Assembly: GCA_963778675.1 (NCBI GenBank)
Contig: CAVZVI010000010.1
Span: 744,001 to 808,000 of the forward strand
Source: CAWCDJ01 sp963778675
GTDB taxonomy: Bacteria > Acidobacteriota > Terriglobia > Bryobacterales > Bryobacteraceae
Direction: 5' to 3'
Length of the DNA stretch: 64,000 nucleotides
The notes under the pieces are model-generated. The model had not been told where the DNA came from and did no database searches. It worked only from the letters and a program-made list of their open reading frames with translations. Both the position numbers and the translations under genes were made by a program. Shown piece after piece: positions 27,195 through 37,140 of the stretch. Within the stretch, counting starts at the first letter, position 1; each line of letters starts with the position of its first letter.

Positions 27195-27538
27195 CCGGGC
27201 AGGGTGGATTGTAGATTGACAGAGTAGATGAAAACGCCTGTGTTGCGAACCAAGGTCAAACGGGGGCTCCTTGCCGGAGATCATGAAAAATCTCGCCAGA
27301 GTTCGTTAAATGATCCGACCGGCTTGTGATTGTTCTTGAAGAACTCCTACACGTTGCTCTGTCCGTGGTGCTTACGCAACCGTCGGCGCGCCCGGGGAGA
27401 ATAGGCAAACGCGGTGGGACTGGGAGGGCCTATTCGCTCAGGAACTGGATCGAAGGCATAAGGGGCCAAAGTCCGGGACGGGGACGATATAGTCATCTAG
27501 AGATCCGCGGTCTTCGAACTGGACCCGCGCACGCGTTT
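27195..27538. other. intergenic region before hicBA
   Basis: No convincing gene. It contains a short open frame of 33 codons at 27228-27329 without recognisable homology, and the sequence CGGGACGGGGACG near 27476, which resembles another copy at 29829. The HicB frame extends up into this region but that part is not protein-like. Confidence 0.5.
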
Positions 27539-27766
27539 TTGTGCGAAAATCAAGGCGCGCAGAGCTACGCTGCCGTCATCCACGAAGATCCGGAGGGCGG
27601 ATTTTGGGCGGAGGTCCCAGCACTTCCAGGCTGCTACTCGCAAGGGGAAATTGTGGACGAACTCAAGCACAACATCCGCGAGGCCATTTCCGGCGTGCTT
27701 GCAGTCCTGCGCGAAGAGAGACGGGCACCGGACTCGAAGATTCAGATTCTGAATGTGGCCGTTTGA
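27539..27766 (+). CDS. hicB: HicB-family antitoxin
   Basis: The conserved part SYAAVIHEDPEGGFWAEVPA, LPGCYSQGEIVDELKHNIRE is diagnostic of the HicB RNase-H-like antitoxin domain. There is no in-frame ATG near the domain start. TTG 27539 (LCENQGAQSYAAV) is the best candidate, giving about 75 residues; a lost start by indel is also possible. The stop overlaps the hicA start. Since the toxin is frameshifted, the antitoxin may be a relic. Confidence 0.75.
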   Translation: MCENQGAQSYAAVIHEDPEGGFWAEVPALPGCYSQGEIVDELKHNIREAISGVLAVLREERRAPDSKIQILNVAV

Positions 27767-27961
27767 AATCGATCACCGGGCCGGAGATGTGTGCCGGTTG
27801 ATCGAAGCAAACGGGTGGTCGTTGAAACGCATTAGCGGCAGTCATCACATCTATTCCAAACCGGGCGGCGCAGAGTCATCTCGATTCCCGTACACAGGAG
27901 CAAGAATTTGAAGCCCGGCCTCGCCCTTCGGATCGCACGGGACGCGGGCGTCTCGATCTGA
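27763..27961 (+). pseudogene. hicA: HicA-family mRNA interferase toxin, two frameshifts
   Basis: From TTG 27763 the frame reads KSITGPEMC and stops. The next frame reads RLIEANGWSLKRISGSHHIY SKPGG, with the catalytic His region GSHHIY. The third frame from 27869 reads RRVISIPVHRSKNLKPGLAL followed by RIARDAGVSI and TGA 27959-27961. Joined, this is a complete 65-residue HicA with two single-base losses near 27794 and 27868. The 4-base overlap with hicB is the standard arrangement. Whether inactivated in the organism or by sequence error cannot be decided here. Confidence 0.78.
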
Positions 27962-28108
27962 TCGAACCCTCTCGCCGCCAAGATCAGTCTTGGCGACAAC
28001 CCAGCAACTCGAATGCCCTGAGCCAGGCCGGGCTAGCTCACGCCGATTGGATCGCACGAACGCTTCCGGGCGCCACGCGGCAAGTGTCATAGCTTACACT
28101 CGAACTAC

Positions 28109-29005
28109 GTGCTCAACCGGGGCTATGCCTACACCACAGTCATCAGCAGACAATGCCATGGACAAACCCTGCTGTCCCACCTGGCAAGCCTTTATACCCA
28201 CTCAACACTGGAAGCCTGGCAACAAAACCTGAACAACGGCGAAGTCACCCTCGACGGTATCCCCGCCACCGGAAGCGAATCGATCGTTTCAGGCCAAATC
28301 CTCGTCTGGAACCGTCCACCCTGGAGGGAACCAGACTCCCCTCAGCACTTCGAAGTCCTGTTTGAAGACGCGCATCTGTTGGCCGTCAACAAACCCAGCG
28401 GGCTGCCCACCATCCCCGGCGGCGGCTTCGTGGAGAATACCCTGCTCCGCCTGGTGCAAAAGCAAATCCCCGGCGCAAACCCTGTCCACCGGTTGGGCCG
28501 AGCCACCAGCGGCATCGTTCTCTTTGCCAAAACCTCGCGGGCGGCTTCGAATCTATCGGCAAACTGGAATACGCCGAGGATTCAAAAGCTCTACCGGGCG
28601 CTGGCTCAAGACATTGCGCGGCACGACATCTACGAGATTCTCACGCCCATCGGCCTCGTACCACACCCGCGCATCGGTTCCGTGTGGGCCGCCAGCCCAA
28701 CCGGCAAACCGTCAAAGTCATTTGCAAAGGTGATCTCACGCGGCAACGGCACGACAACGTTTGAGGTGAGCCTCTATTCGGGCCGCCCTCACCAAATCCG
28801 AATCCATCTGGCATCCATCGGCCATCCCCTGTTCGGCGATCCTGTGTACGGCTTCGGCGGCCAGCCTCTCGATAATCTCGCCGGCCTCCCCGGCGATGGA
28901 GGATATTTCCTGCACGCCCAGTTTCTGAGATTTCACCACCCCATTACCGGAGAGCAAATCCATCTGCAGGCAGCTTTGCCGCCCGAATTCCCATTGCATC
29001 GGTAG
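28109..29005 (+). CDS. RluA-family RNA pseudouridine synthase with HRLG motif
   Basis: 298 residues from GTG 28109. An N-terminal S4-like RNA-binding segment (LLSHLASLYTHSTLEAWQQN LNNGEVTLDG) is followed by the RluA catalytic domain: FEDAHLLAVNKPSGLPTIPG, VHRLGRATSGIVLFAKTSRA, YSGRPHQIRIHLASIGHPL FGDPVYG. The motif normally written HRLDxxTSG has Gly130 in place of the catalytic Asp (codon GGC 28496-28498). A branch of the family, including some plant pseudouridine synthases, is known to me with HRLGRGTSG, so this may be a subfamily trait. The RNA target is unknown. Confidence 0.85.
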   Translation: MLNRGYAYTTVISRQCHGQTLLSHLASLYTHSTLEAWQQNLNNGEVTLDGIPATGSESIVSGQILVWNRPPWREPDSPQHFEVLFEDAHLLAVNKPSGLPTIPGGGFVENTLLRLVQKQIPGANPVHRLGRATSGIVLFAKTSRAASNLSANWNTPRIQKLYRALAQDIARHDIYEILTPIGLVPHPRIGSVWAASPTGKPSKSFAKVISRGNGTTTFEVSLYSGRPHQIRIHLASIGHPLFGDPVYGFGGQPLDNLAGLPGDGGYFLHAQFLRFHHPITGEQIHLQAALPPEFPLHR

Positions 29006-29138
29006 TTCCCCGGCGGGGATGCAATCACGGCGGCGGTTGAGACCGCGCGATCGCGCCGCTCCGAGAGATGGTCCGCCATGCCAGCGCAGTTTTTGGCTTC
29101 CCTGGCGGGATTCTCCAAGATGATAAGATCGCGTGCAG

Positions 29139-29651
29139 ATGCGGATGACGAACTTATTACTGATAATGGGCGCGATTGCGGGGCTGGCGGCCGCCCAGGA
29201 TTCGACCACGGATGCGGGCGCCGGATAGGCGCTGGAATTCAAGATGGCCGGGCGGCAGATGATCACGCTGGCCGAGGCGATACCGGCGGAGAAGTACGGA
29301 TGGCGTCCGGGGCCGGGCGTGCGCAGCGTGAGCGAGGTTCTGATGCATGCGGCGTCGGGGAATTACTTTTTTCTGCGATCGATGGGTGTGAAGGCCGGCG
29401 AGGATCTTCCGAAGAATCCGGAGAAGAGTGTGACCGCGAAGGCGGACGTGGTGCGATGGCTCAAGGCGTCGTTCGAAGCGGTGCAGGAGAATTATCCGAA
29501 GATCGATCAGCAGAAAATGGTAAAGTTCCTGGGCCACGACGCGACGTGCGAAGGGGTGCTGCTGCGAGCGCTGGCCCATGCGAATGAGCACTTGGGGCAG
29601 ATGATCGCGTATGCACGGGTGAATGGGGTCGTGCCGCCGTGGTCGAAGTGA
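29139..29651 (+). CDS. secreted DinB-like protein with in-frame amber codon after the signal peptide
   Basis: From ATG 29139 the frame encodes a signal peptide (MRMTNLLLIMGAIAGLAAAQ), then DSTTDAGAG, a TAG codon at 29226-29228, and without frame change ALEFKMAGRQMITLAEAIPA and the rest of a DinB four-helix domain. Candidate metal histidines are in VLMHAASGNYFF and ALAHANEHLGQMIAYAR. Without read-through, ATG 29244 would give a 135-residue cytoplasmic protein lacking the secretion signal and part of helix 1. A tyrosine-to-amber change would explain the stop. The function of secreted DinB proteins is unknown; thiol or metal chemistry is typical of the fold. Confidence 0.75.
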
Positions 29652-29932
29652 TGTGATTACTTCACAAGGTGAAGGCGCCATCATGACACGGGGGGGACTT
29701 TCCTCGCTCGGCATCGCAAACTGATCGGCCAGAGATACGATCGTGGACGGGGCGTCGGCCGGCGGCGGCGGACAAGGGCCAATCGCGCGGCGGGAATCGC
29801 GGGTGGGGCCGGACACCTGCCAATCACCGGAACGGGGACGTTACAGCCAAATGGATTTGCTCAGTTTCCGGTAACCCCAGGCGTTTTTTCGTTCTTCACA
29901 TCGAGAAAGTCACGACGAAGCGACAAGCGGGT
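29652..29932. other. intergenic region upstream of padR
   Basis: No gene recognised. It carries ACCGGAACGGGGACGTTA near 29827, similar to a sequence near 27472, possibly a REP-like remnant, and a T-rich stretch around 29882. Confidence 0.45.
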
Positions 29933-29965
29933 AGCCAATCTACCACCGTACGTGGTAGATTGGCT
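29933..29965 (+). promoter_or_regulatory. perfect 14-bp inverted repeat at the padR start, probable PadR operator
   Basis: Left arm AGCCAATCTACCAC (29933-29946), 5-base centre, right arm GTGGTAGATTGGCT (29952-29965), six bases before ATG 29972. PadR proteins bind such dyads to repress their own operon. The dyad also occupies the place where a ribosome site would be. Confidence 0.75.
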
Positions 29966-29971
29966 GCCAGC

Positions 29972-30334
29972 ATGACGCAGCACAAATCGGGAAACCGAAT
30001 CGAGCTTGTTTACGGTTCGCTCGATATGTTGATTCTGCGCACCCTGTGCTGGGGCCCTACGCACGGACATGGCATTGCCACGTCCATTGAGCGCCTGTCG
30101 TCAGAGATGCTCAAGGTCGAACACGGGTCGCTCTACCCCGCACTCCAACGCCTGCAGCAGGAAGGCTGGATCACCGGCGAGTGGGGTGTTTCCAAAAACA
30201 AACAGCGGGCCAAGTACTACCGCTTGACCGCCGCGGGACGGCGGCAATTAGCGTCGGAAACCTCGCGTTGGGAGCGCTTTGTGCGTGCCATTACCGGCGT
30301 TCTGCAGCCGGCTGAATTGGAGGAGGGCCAATGA
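29972..30334 (+). CDS. PadR-family transcriptional regulator
   Basis: 120 residues from ATG 29972 (MTQHKSGNRIELVYGSLDML). Winged-helix domain typical of PadR: LDMLILRTLCWGPTHGHGIA, VEHGSLYPALQRLQQEGWIT, then the wing KQRAKYYRLTAAGRRQL. Short C-terminal helix. TTG 29960, four codons upstream, is less likely since it lies in the operator dyad. The stop overlaps the ADOP permease start (ATGA), an arrangement repeated many times in Solibacter-type genomes. It probably represses itself and the permease. Confidence 0.92.
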   Translation: MTQHKSGNRIELVYGSLDMLILRTLCWGPTHGHGIATSIERLSSEMLKVEHGSLYPALQRLQQEGWITGEWGVSKNKQRAKYYRLTAAGRRQLASETSRWERFVRAITGVLQPAELEEGQ

Positions 30335-32976
30335 GCTGGCATCGGCAGCTTGCCAAATTCAGTGCCTTGTTTCGTCAGCCGAAGCCGGGGGTTGATCTGG
30401 CAGAAGAGATGCGCGCTCATCTCCTGATGGAAGAGCAGGAGAACGTGGAAGCCGGCATGACGCCCGAGGAGGCGCACTACGCCGCGCTGCGCAGCTTCGG
30501 CAATGTGACCCTGGCGCAGGAAAGCAGCCAGGAGATGTGGGTATGGAATTGGGTGGAGACACTTAGGCGGGACGCTCGCTACGCGCTCCGCGCGGTGCGT
30601 CGCAATCCGGGCTTCGCCGCGGTCACCGTGCTCACGCTGGCGCTCGGCATCGGCGCCAACACCGCCATTTTCAGCGTGGTGAATGGAGTCCTGTTGCGCC
30701 CGCTCCCGTACCGCGATGCCGACCGGCTCGTCACCATCACATCGAACGTAAGTGGCCCGCCGGGGACGAGCCCCGGATCGTCGATGGCCCTTTCGTATCC
30801 GGATTACGAGGATATCGGGAAGCTCACCGACGCCGTCGCGGGCATCGCCGCCTATTCAAACGACCGCTACAACCTCACGAACACCGGCCAACCCCGCGAG
30901 CTCCAGGTGACGCGGACCACGGCGGGCCTCTTCTCCGTCCTTTGCGTCTCACCGTTCATAGGGAGCACCTTCAGCACGAGCCGGATGCACGATCCGATCG
31001 CGGTCATCTCCTACGCGCTCTGGATCTCGAACTTCCGCGACGACAAGAGCGTGCTCGGCCGCACGATGTCCCTCGACGGGAAGAGCTTCACCATCATCGG
31101 GGTCATGCCCGCCAGCTTCGCGTTCCCCGATGCCAAAACCGATGTGTGGATCCCGATCGGCTGGGCGCTGGGCGGGACGCCCGCAATAGCCGAGATGCGG
31201 ACGTACCGCGCCTTCTCGACCGTCGGGCGCCTTGCGCCGGACGCTTCACTCGAGAAGTTGCGCGGCGACCTGGATCTCCTTGGGAAGCGCATTTCCGCTT
31301 CCGACCAGCCGACCTCAAAGTTCGGGACGGGGGAGACCCTCACGGCGAACCTGCTGCGCGATCAGATCGTGGGGGATGCTCGGCAGTCGCTCCTGGTTCT
31401 GCTTGGCGCGGTGGCGCTGGTGCTGCTCATCGCATGCGTCAACGCGGCGAACCTCCTGATTGCGCGAGCGAACACTCGCGAGAAGGAGTTCGCGGTGCGC
31501 CGCGCGATCGGTGCGGGACGCTGTGCGATCGTTCGCCAACTCCTGGTCGAGAGCGTGCTCCTCGCGCTTGGCGCAGCCCTGGTGGGGCTCGCGCTCGCCG
31601 CCATCGGGTTCCATCTCCTCGTCGCGCGGCTGCAGCATACCTACGCCGTCGGTATCGACGGGACGGTCCTCGGGTTCACGATCCTGCTCGCGGTGATCAC
31701 GGGTCTCGGCTTCGGCGTCGTCCCGGCGCTCCGCGCGTCGGCACCAGACCTCGAGCAGTCCTTACATGACGGCGCCGGTGGCACCGCCGGACAGACGCGG
31801 CGCCGCGCGCGCGACGTGCTCGTGGTGAGTGAGGTGGCGCTGGCACTGGTGTTGCTCGTGGGCGCGGCGCTCCTTGTGCGCAGTTTTATTGGCCTGAATG
31901 GCGTAAATCCCGGCTTCGACCCGCAGGGCCTGCTGGCCGCGCGGATTCGCCTCACGCCGGGGCGGCACTCCACCGCGAGCCAGCAGATCACCTTTTTCGA
32001 TGATGTGGTCCAGCGGCTGAAGACGCAGCCGGGGGTCGGTGCAATCACTTACGTGAACGCACCTCCGCTCTCTGGCCTGGTCAACACGCCGGCCATGAAT
32101 CCGCGGCACATCCGGCCCGATCATCCAGACCAGTTCCTCAGGCTCACCGCGTTCGAGGTGGGGCCTGACTTTTTCTCCACCATGCGCATCCCCATTCTCC
32201 AGGGGCGCGCGATCACCGCCGATGACCGCGAGGGATCAAAGAGAGTTTGCGTGGTGAGCCAAGCCCTGGTGCGCGAGCTGTGGCCGGACAGGAACCCAAT
32301 CGGCCAGGGCGGGATGGGGCGAAATGGCGATGCCACAGTCGTCGGCGTCGTGGGCGACGTGCGCAGCGAATCGCTCGAGCGGAAGGGGGGGCCCGCCATT
32401 TACCTCCCCGCCGCGAACTCTGGGGAGGATAGGGGCCACGAAGAAATGTGGATCATGGTGCGCTCGATGCATCCACTGCGCGTCGTACCGGCGCTGCGTG
32501 GGGTGGTGCGCGCCGAAGATCCGACCCAACCGATCGCGAGCATCTCCACCTATGACGCCACCATTCAGCAGCGCTACGCGAGTCTTCGTCTCGTTACGGC
32601 GCTCATAACCCTCTTCGCGAGCCTCGCGCTCATTCTGGGTGTCATCGGCATCTCGGGCATGACCGCATACGCCGTCTCGCAGCGGACGCGCGAACTGGGC
32701 ATCCGCCTCGCCGTGGGCGCCCGCGGGGTCGACGTAATCACTCTCCTGTTGAGCGAGACCATGGTGCTCGTCGGGATCGGCCTGATCATCGGACTCGGCA
32801 TGGCATTCGCGGTTACACGGACGCTGCGCTCACTCCTCTACGGCGTCACGAGCACCGATCCTGCGACGTTTGGTGGAGCTGCGGTTGCGCTCGGGCTGGT
32901 GGCACTCGTCGCGACTTACCTGCCGGCGCGGCACGCCGCGCGGATCGATCCCGTAGAGGCGCTGCGGCAGGAGTGA
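30331..32976 (+). CDS. ADOP-type FtsX/MacB-like ABC permease
   Basis: 881 residues. The N-terminal 80 residues are the acidobacterial duplicated-orphan-permease leader (DLAEEMRAHLLMEEQENVEA, EEAHYAALRSFGNVT). The first TM is in FAAVTVLTLALGIGANTAIF, followed by a MacB-like periplasmic core, FtsX TM bundle at about 370-450 (LLVLLGAVALVLLIACVNAA), a second periplasmic domain and a final FtsX bundle ending DPVEALRQE. No ATPase gene is adjacent, which is normal for these orphans. The substrate is unknown; MacB relatives export peptides or lipoproteins. Control is presumably by the coupled PadR. Confidence 0.9.
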   Translation: MSWHRQLAKFSALFRQPKPGVDLAEEMRAHLLMEEQENVEAGMTPEEAHYAALRSFGNVTLAQESSQEMWVWNWVETLRRDARYALRAVRRNPGFAAVTVLTLALGIGANTAIFSVVNGVLLRPLPYRDADRLVTITSNVSGPPGTSPGSSMALSYPDYEDIGKLTDAVAGIAAYSNDRYNLTNTGQPRELQVTRTTAGLFSVLCVSPFIGSTFSTSRMHDPIAVISYALWISNFRDDKSVLGRTMSLDGKSFTIIGVMPASFAFPDAKTDVWIPIGWALGGTPAIAEMRTYRAFSTVGRLAPDASLEKLRGDLDLLGKRISASDQPTSKFGTGETLTANLLRDQIVGDARQSLLVLLGAVALVLLIACVNAANLLIARANTREKEFAVRRAIGAGRCAIVRQLLVESVLLALGAALVGLALAAIGFHLLVARLQHTYAVGIDGTVLGFTILLAVITGLGFGVVPALRASAPDLEQSLHDGAGGTAGQTRRRARDVLVVSEVALALVLLVGAALLVRSFIGLNGVNPGFDPQGLLAARIRLTPGRHSTASQQITFFDDVVQRLKTQPGVGAITYVNAPPLSGLVNTPAMNPRHIRPDHPDQFLRLTAFEVGPDFFSTMRIPILQGRAITADDREGSKRVCVVSQALVRELWPDRNPIGQGGMGRNGDATVVGVVGDVRSESLERKGGPAIYLPAANSGEDRGHEEMWIMVRSMHPLRVVPALRGVVRAEDPTQPIASISTYDATIQQRYASLRLVTALITLFASLALILGVIGISGMTAYAVSQRTRELGIRLAVGARGVDVITLLLSETMVLVGIGLIIGLGMAFAVTRTLRSLLYGVTSTDPATFGGAAVALGLVALVATYLPARHAARIDPVEALRQE

Positions 32977-33355
32977 CCTGCCGAGAGTGGTAGAGCCGGC
33001 GCGGTCGCGCTCACCCCTTAGCACCGCGACGGTGATTGGATGCGCGCGCTCGGCCAGGGCCACCAACAACATGTTTCAGTATTTTACTTGGTACGCCTCA
33101 GACACGTCGAGAGCCATAAACGGATAGATGGGAAGCCGGCATCTGGAGCCTTCGGTCGGAATAACGTGCCACCCGGAAGTCGACATCCGCGACCGCGTGA
33201 CGTTGAAAACATTACAGTGGCGATATCGGAAACTGCTTCTTGCCACTTGGCCGTATAACGCCCGATGATGAGACTTGCCGGGCCCGGCGGCCTCCACCAA
33301 AGCCGCTAGTCGCTGGAAGCGGTGAGGCCACCAGGCGACCCGCTTCCGTAGGACA
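32977..33355. other. intergenic region without recognised features
   Basis: Nearly 380 bases between the ADOP permease and the arabinofuranosidase. Short open frames occur but none looks coding, and no clear promoter or terminator was found. Confidence 0.5.
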
Positions 33356-34924
<1,569 letters not shown>

Positions 34925-34934
34925 GCTGGGAAAT

Positions 34935-35957
34935 ATGCTGCTGTCTGCCCTGCTGCTTGCGCTGCACCTTCAGCCGGTGCTGCCGCCCGAGCCGAACCGC
35001 CAGCCCCAGCTGGCCGCCGCGAACGGCGTCGTGGCGCTGGTGTTCGGCAGCGGTGAATCGATCTGGTTCGCCCGTTCCGGCGACAACGGGCGGTCATTCG
35101 GAAAACCCGAGAGAGTGGCCGTCCTGCCGAAACTGCTGCTGGGCCGCCACCGCGGACCGCGCGTGGTGATCAGCGGCAACGCCATACTGGTCAGCGCGGC
35201 GGCCACGGGCAGCGACCTGTTCTGCTGGCGATCGACGGACGGCGGCCACACATGGTCGAAGCCGGCCGTGATCAACGATCGCCCGACTTCGGCGCGCGAA
35301 GGGCTGCACGCCATGGCGGCGGATCGCGAAGGACACGTAGCCGCCGCGTGGCTCGACGACCGCATTCCCGGCGGCAAGCGCCTGTGGGGCGCATTTTCCA
35401 GCGATGCCGGCGCGACGTGGTCGAAGAATGTGCTGCTCTACGAATCGCCCTCCGGCACGATCTGCCAGTGCTGCCACCCGTCGCTGGTCTCGCTGGGCGG
35501 CGGCGAGTTCGCGGTGATGTGGCGCAATGTGATCGATGGGTCGCGCGATTTCTACGTGATGCGGCTGCGCGGCGGAAGGCCCGCCGGGGTGGCCGTCAAG
35601 CAGGGTCAAGGCACCTGGAAGCTGGATGCCTGCCCGATGGATGGCGGCGGTATTGCCTTCCATCGTGGGGAGATCGTCACCGCGTGGCGCCGCGAGCACA
35701 ACGTGTATCTCGCAGAGCCGGGACGGCCCGAACGCGACCTGGGCCTCGGCCAGGACCCGGCACTCGCGGCCAACAACAAAGGCGAATATGTCATCTGGTC
35801 AGCCGGAAAAGCCATCGAGGCATTGCTGCCCGGCTCACCGGCTCCCCAGCGGATCTCCGAATCCGGCGGCTTCCCGGCCCTGGTCGCGCTGCCGGAGGGC
35901 GGCGTGCTGGCCGCGTGGGAAGAGGGCAGCGCGATCGCCACGAAGCGGCTGGACTAG
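34935..35957 (+). CDS. secreted sialidase-like (BNR/Asp-box) protein
   Basis: 340 residues, short signal peptide (MLLSALLLALHLQPVLP). Three Asp-box repeats are visible: SGDNGRSF, STDGGHTWSKP and SSDAGATWSKN, the mark of a six-bladed sialidase-type propeller. I do not see the full arginine triad, so hydrolase activity is unproven and it may simply bind glycan. It probably shares a transcript with the GH51 gene. Confidence 0.78.
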   Translation: MLLSALLLALHLQPVLPPEPNRQPQLAAANGVVALVFGSGESIWFARSGDNGRSFGKPERVAVLPKLLLGRHRGPRVVISGNAILVSAAATGSDLFCWRSTDGGHTWSKPAVINDRPTSAREGLHAMAADREGHVAAAWLDDRIPGGKRLWGAFSSDAGATWSKNVLLYESPSGTICQCCHPSLVSLGGGEFAVMWRNVIDGSRDFYVMRLRGGRPAGVAVKQGQGTWKLDACPMDGGGIAFHRGEIVTAWRREHNVYLAEPGRPERDLGLGQDPALAANNKGEYVIWSAGKAIEALLPGSPAPQRISESGGFPALVALPEGGVLAAWEEGSAIATKRLD

Positions 35958-36142
35958 GCGCCGGCGGCCGGCCGTCGCGGTGAGTATACGACTACTAACC
36001 GGGGGCCTGTCATTGGTTATCGGTATTTTATACCTCTAACTCCAGTCTTGTCCGCACACGCATTGCGGGCTACAGTCGGATCAAGAGCATCCACGATTTG
36101 CCGCGCAGCTCCACGCGTCGGAGCGGCGGTTCCCGGTCGTAC

Positions 36143-36166
36143 CGGCCCGGACCTTTCACCGGGCCG
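36143..36166 (-). terminator. GC-rich hairpin abutting the methyltransferase stop
   Basis: CGGCCCGG, 8-base loop, CCGGGCCG: a perfect 8-bp stem directly after the TAG stop of the minus-strand gene. No U-tract. It may end transcription from both sides, as the upstream gene is convergent. Confidence 0.45.
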
Positions 36167-37099
36167 CTACTTCCGGCAAAGCGCCGTGATGAAGCGCTGG
36201 CCGGAATTTCCGAATCGCATGGCGATCTCCAGCCCGCCGTGTTCCCTCAAAAGCCACTCGAACGCATCGGGCGTATACAGGTATTGGAAATTCAGACCGA
36301 TTCGCTCGCCGCGCTGCACCGGAATCTTCTGCCCGGCCACATTGGCCGAGAGGTCGCGTTCCGCGCGGAAATGGCGTGTAATCATGCGCAGGCCCGCGTG
36401 CCGCTCGTCGCGCTTCAATTCGAAGCGAATTTCGCCGTCGTCCGGAACGATCCCCACGGAGGCCAGCAGCGACCAGACAAACTTGTGAACCGCCGGGTTA
36501 TTGCGCCGCTCCATGCTTTCGTGTTCATCGAACACTTCGCCGTCGATGATGAGCCGGTCTTCCGGCTTCAAACATTGCGCGATGTAGCGGATCTCGGCCA
36601 GGGGGTCGAACGCCCCCAGGGTGTTGCCGGACATGATGAAGAGACGCGGCGGCTCGGCGGCATCCGCGGCGTAAACCAGGTGCACCGGGCTGGAGATGTC
36701 GGCCTTGATGCCCACGGTCTCGACGTCTTCGTCGTCGGCGCCCGCGCACGCCGCTTCGAGCATCGCCTGGCTGGCGTCCACCGGGAAGTACAAACACTCG
36801 CAGCCGGTGTCTTTGAGCGCCGCCAGCAGGAGGCGGTCGCGAACTCCATCCCCCGCGCCGATGCTGATGACGGGCATGCGGCGCCCGAAATACTTGGAAA
36901 GGGGCCCCGCGCCGGCGGCGATCTCGTTCCATGTCTCGGTCAGGTCGCCGTACAGTTCGTCATGCCGCGCGAGTTCCGCCCAGGCCGCGGCCGACCGAGG
37001 GAACCAGAAGAAGAACTTCTCCGGCAGGTCGCGTGCTTCCATTGCTTCCGCGAACTCCTCTGCGATATCCGTTTCGGTGAGGACCACTTCCACTCTCAT
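36167..37099 (-). CDS. EgtD-like SAM-dependent (histidine-type) methyltransferase
   Basis: 310 residues of the Methyltransf_33 / EgtD type: MPVISIGAGDGVRDRLLLAA is the SAM-binding GxGxG region, followed by CLYFPVDASQAML and LFIMSGNTLGAFDPLAEIRY, all typical. EgtD trimethylates histidine in ergothioneine synthesis. No egtB-like partner is nearby, so the substrate is uncertain and I give no symbol. ATG 37099 gives MRVEVVLTETDIAEEFAEAM. It is transcribed after fabI with about 40 bases between. Confidence 0.78.
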   Translation of the reverse strand: MRVEVVLTETDIAEEFAEAMEARDLPEKFFFWFPRSAAAWAELARHDELYGDLTETWNEIAAGAGPLSKYFGRRMPVISIGAGDGVRDRLLLAALKDTGCECLYFPVDASQAMLEAACAGADDEDVETVGIKADISSPVHLVYAADAAEPPRLFIMSGNTLGAFDPLAEIRYIAQCLKPEDRLIIDGEVFDEHESMERRNNPAVHKFVWSLLASVGIVPDDGEIRFELKRDERHAGLRMITRHFRAERDLSANVAGQKIPVQRGERIGLNFQYLYTPDAFEWLLREHGGLEIAMRFGNSGQRFITALCRK

Positions 37100-37140
37100 A
37101 AGAAACCACCATTATGGCAGGGAGGACCGTTGGAAACAGC

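Noticed and set aside
27228..27329. 33-codon frame as a leader peptide or small protein
   Set aside because: No ribosome site, no recognisable pattern and no coupling to hicB.
33040..33258. 72-codon frame between the ADOP permease and the GH51 gene
   Set aside because: No start context or fold-like pattern; composition is that of noncoding DNA.
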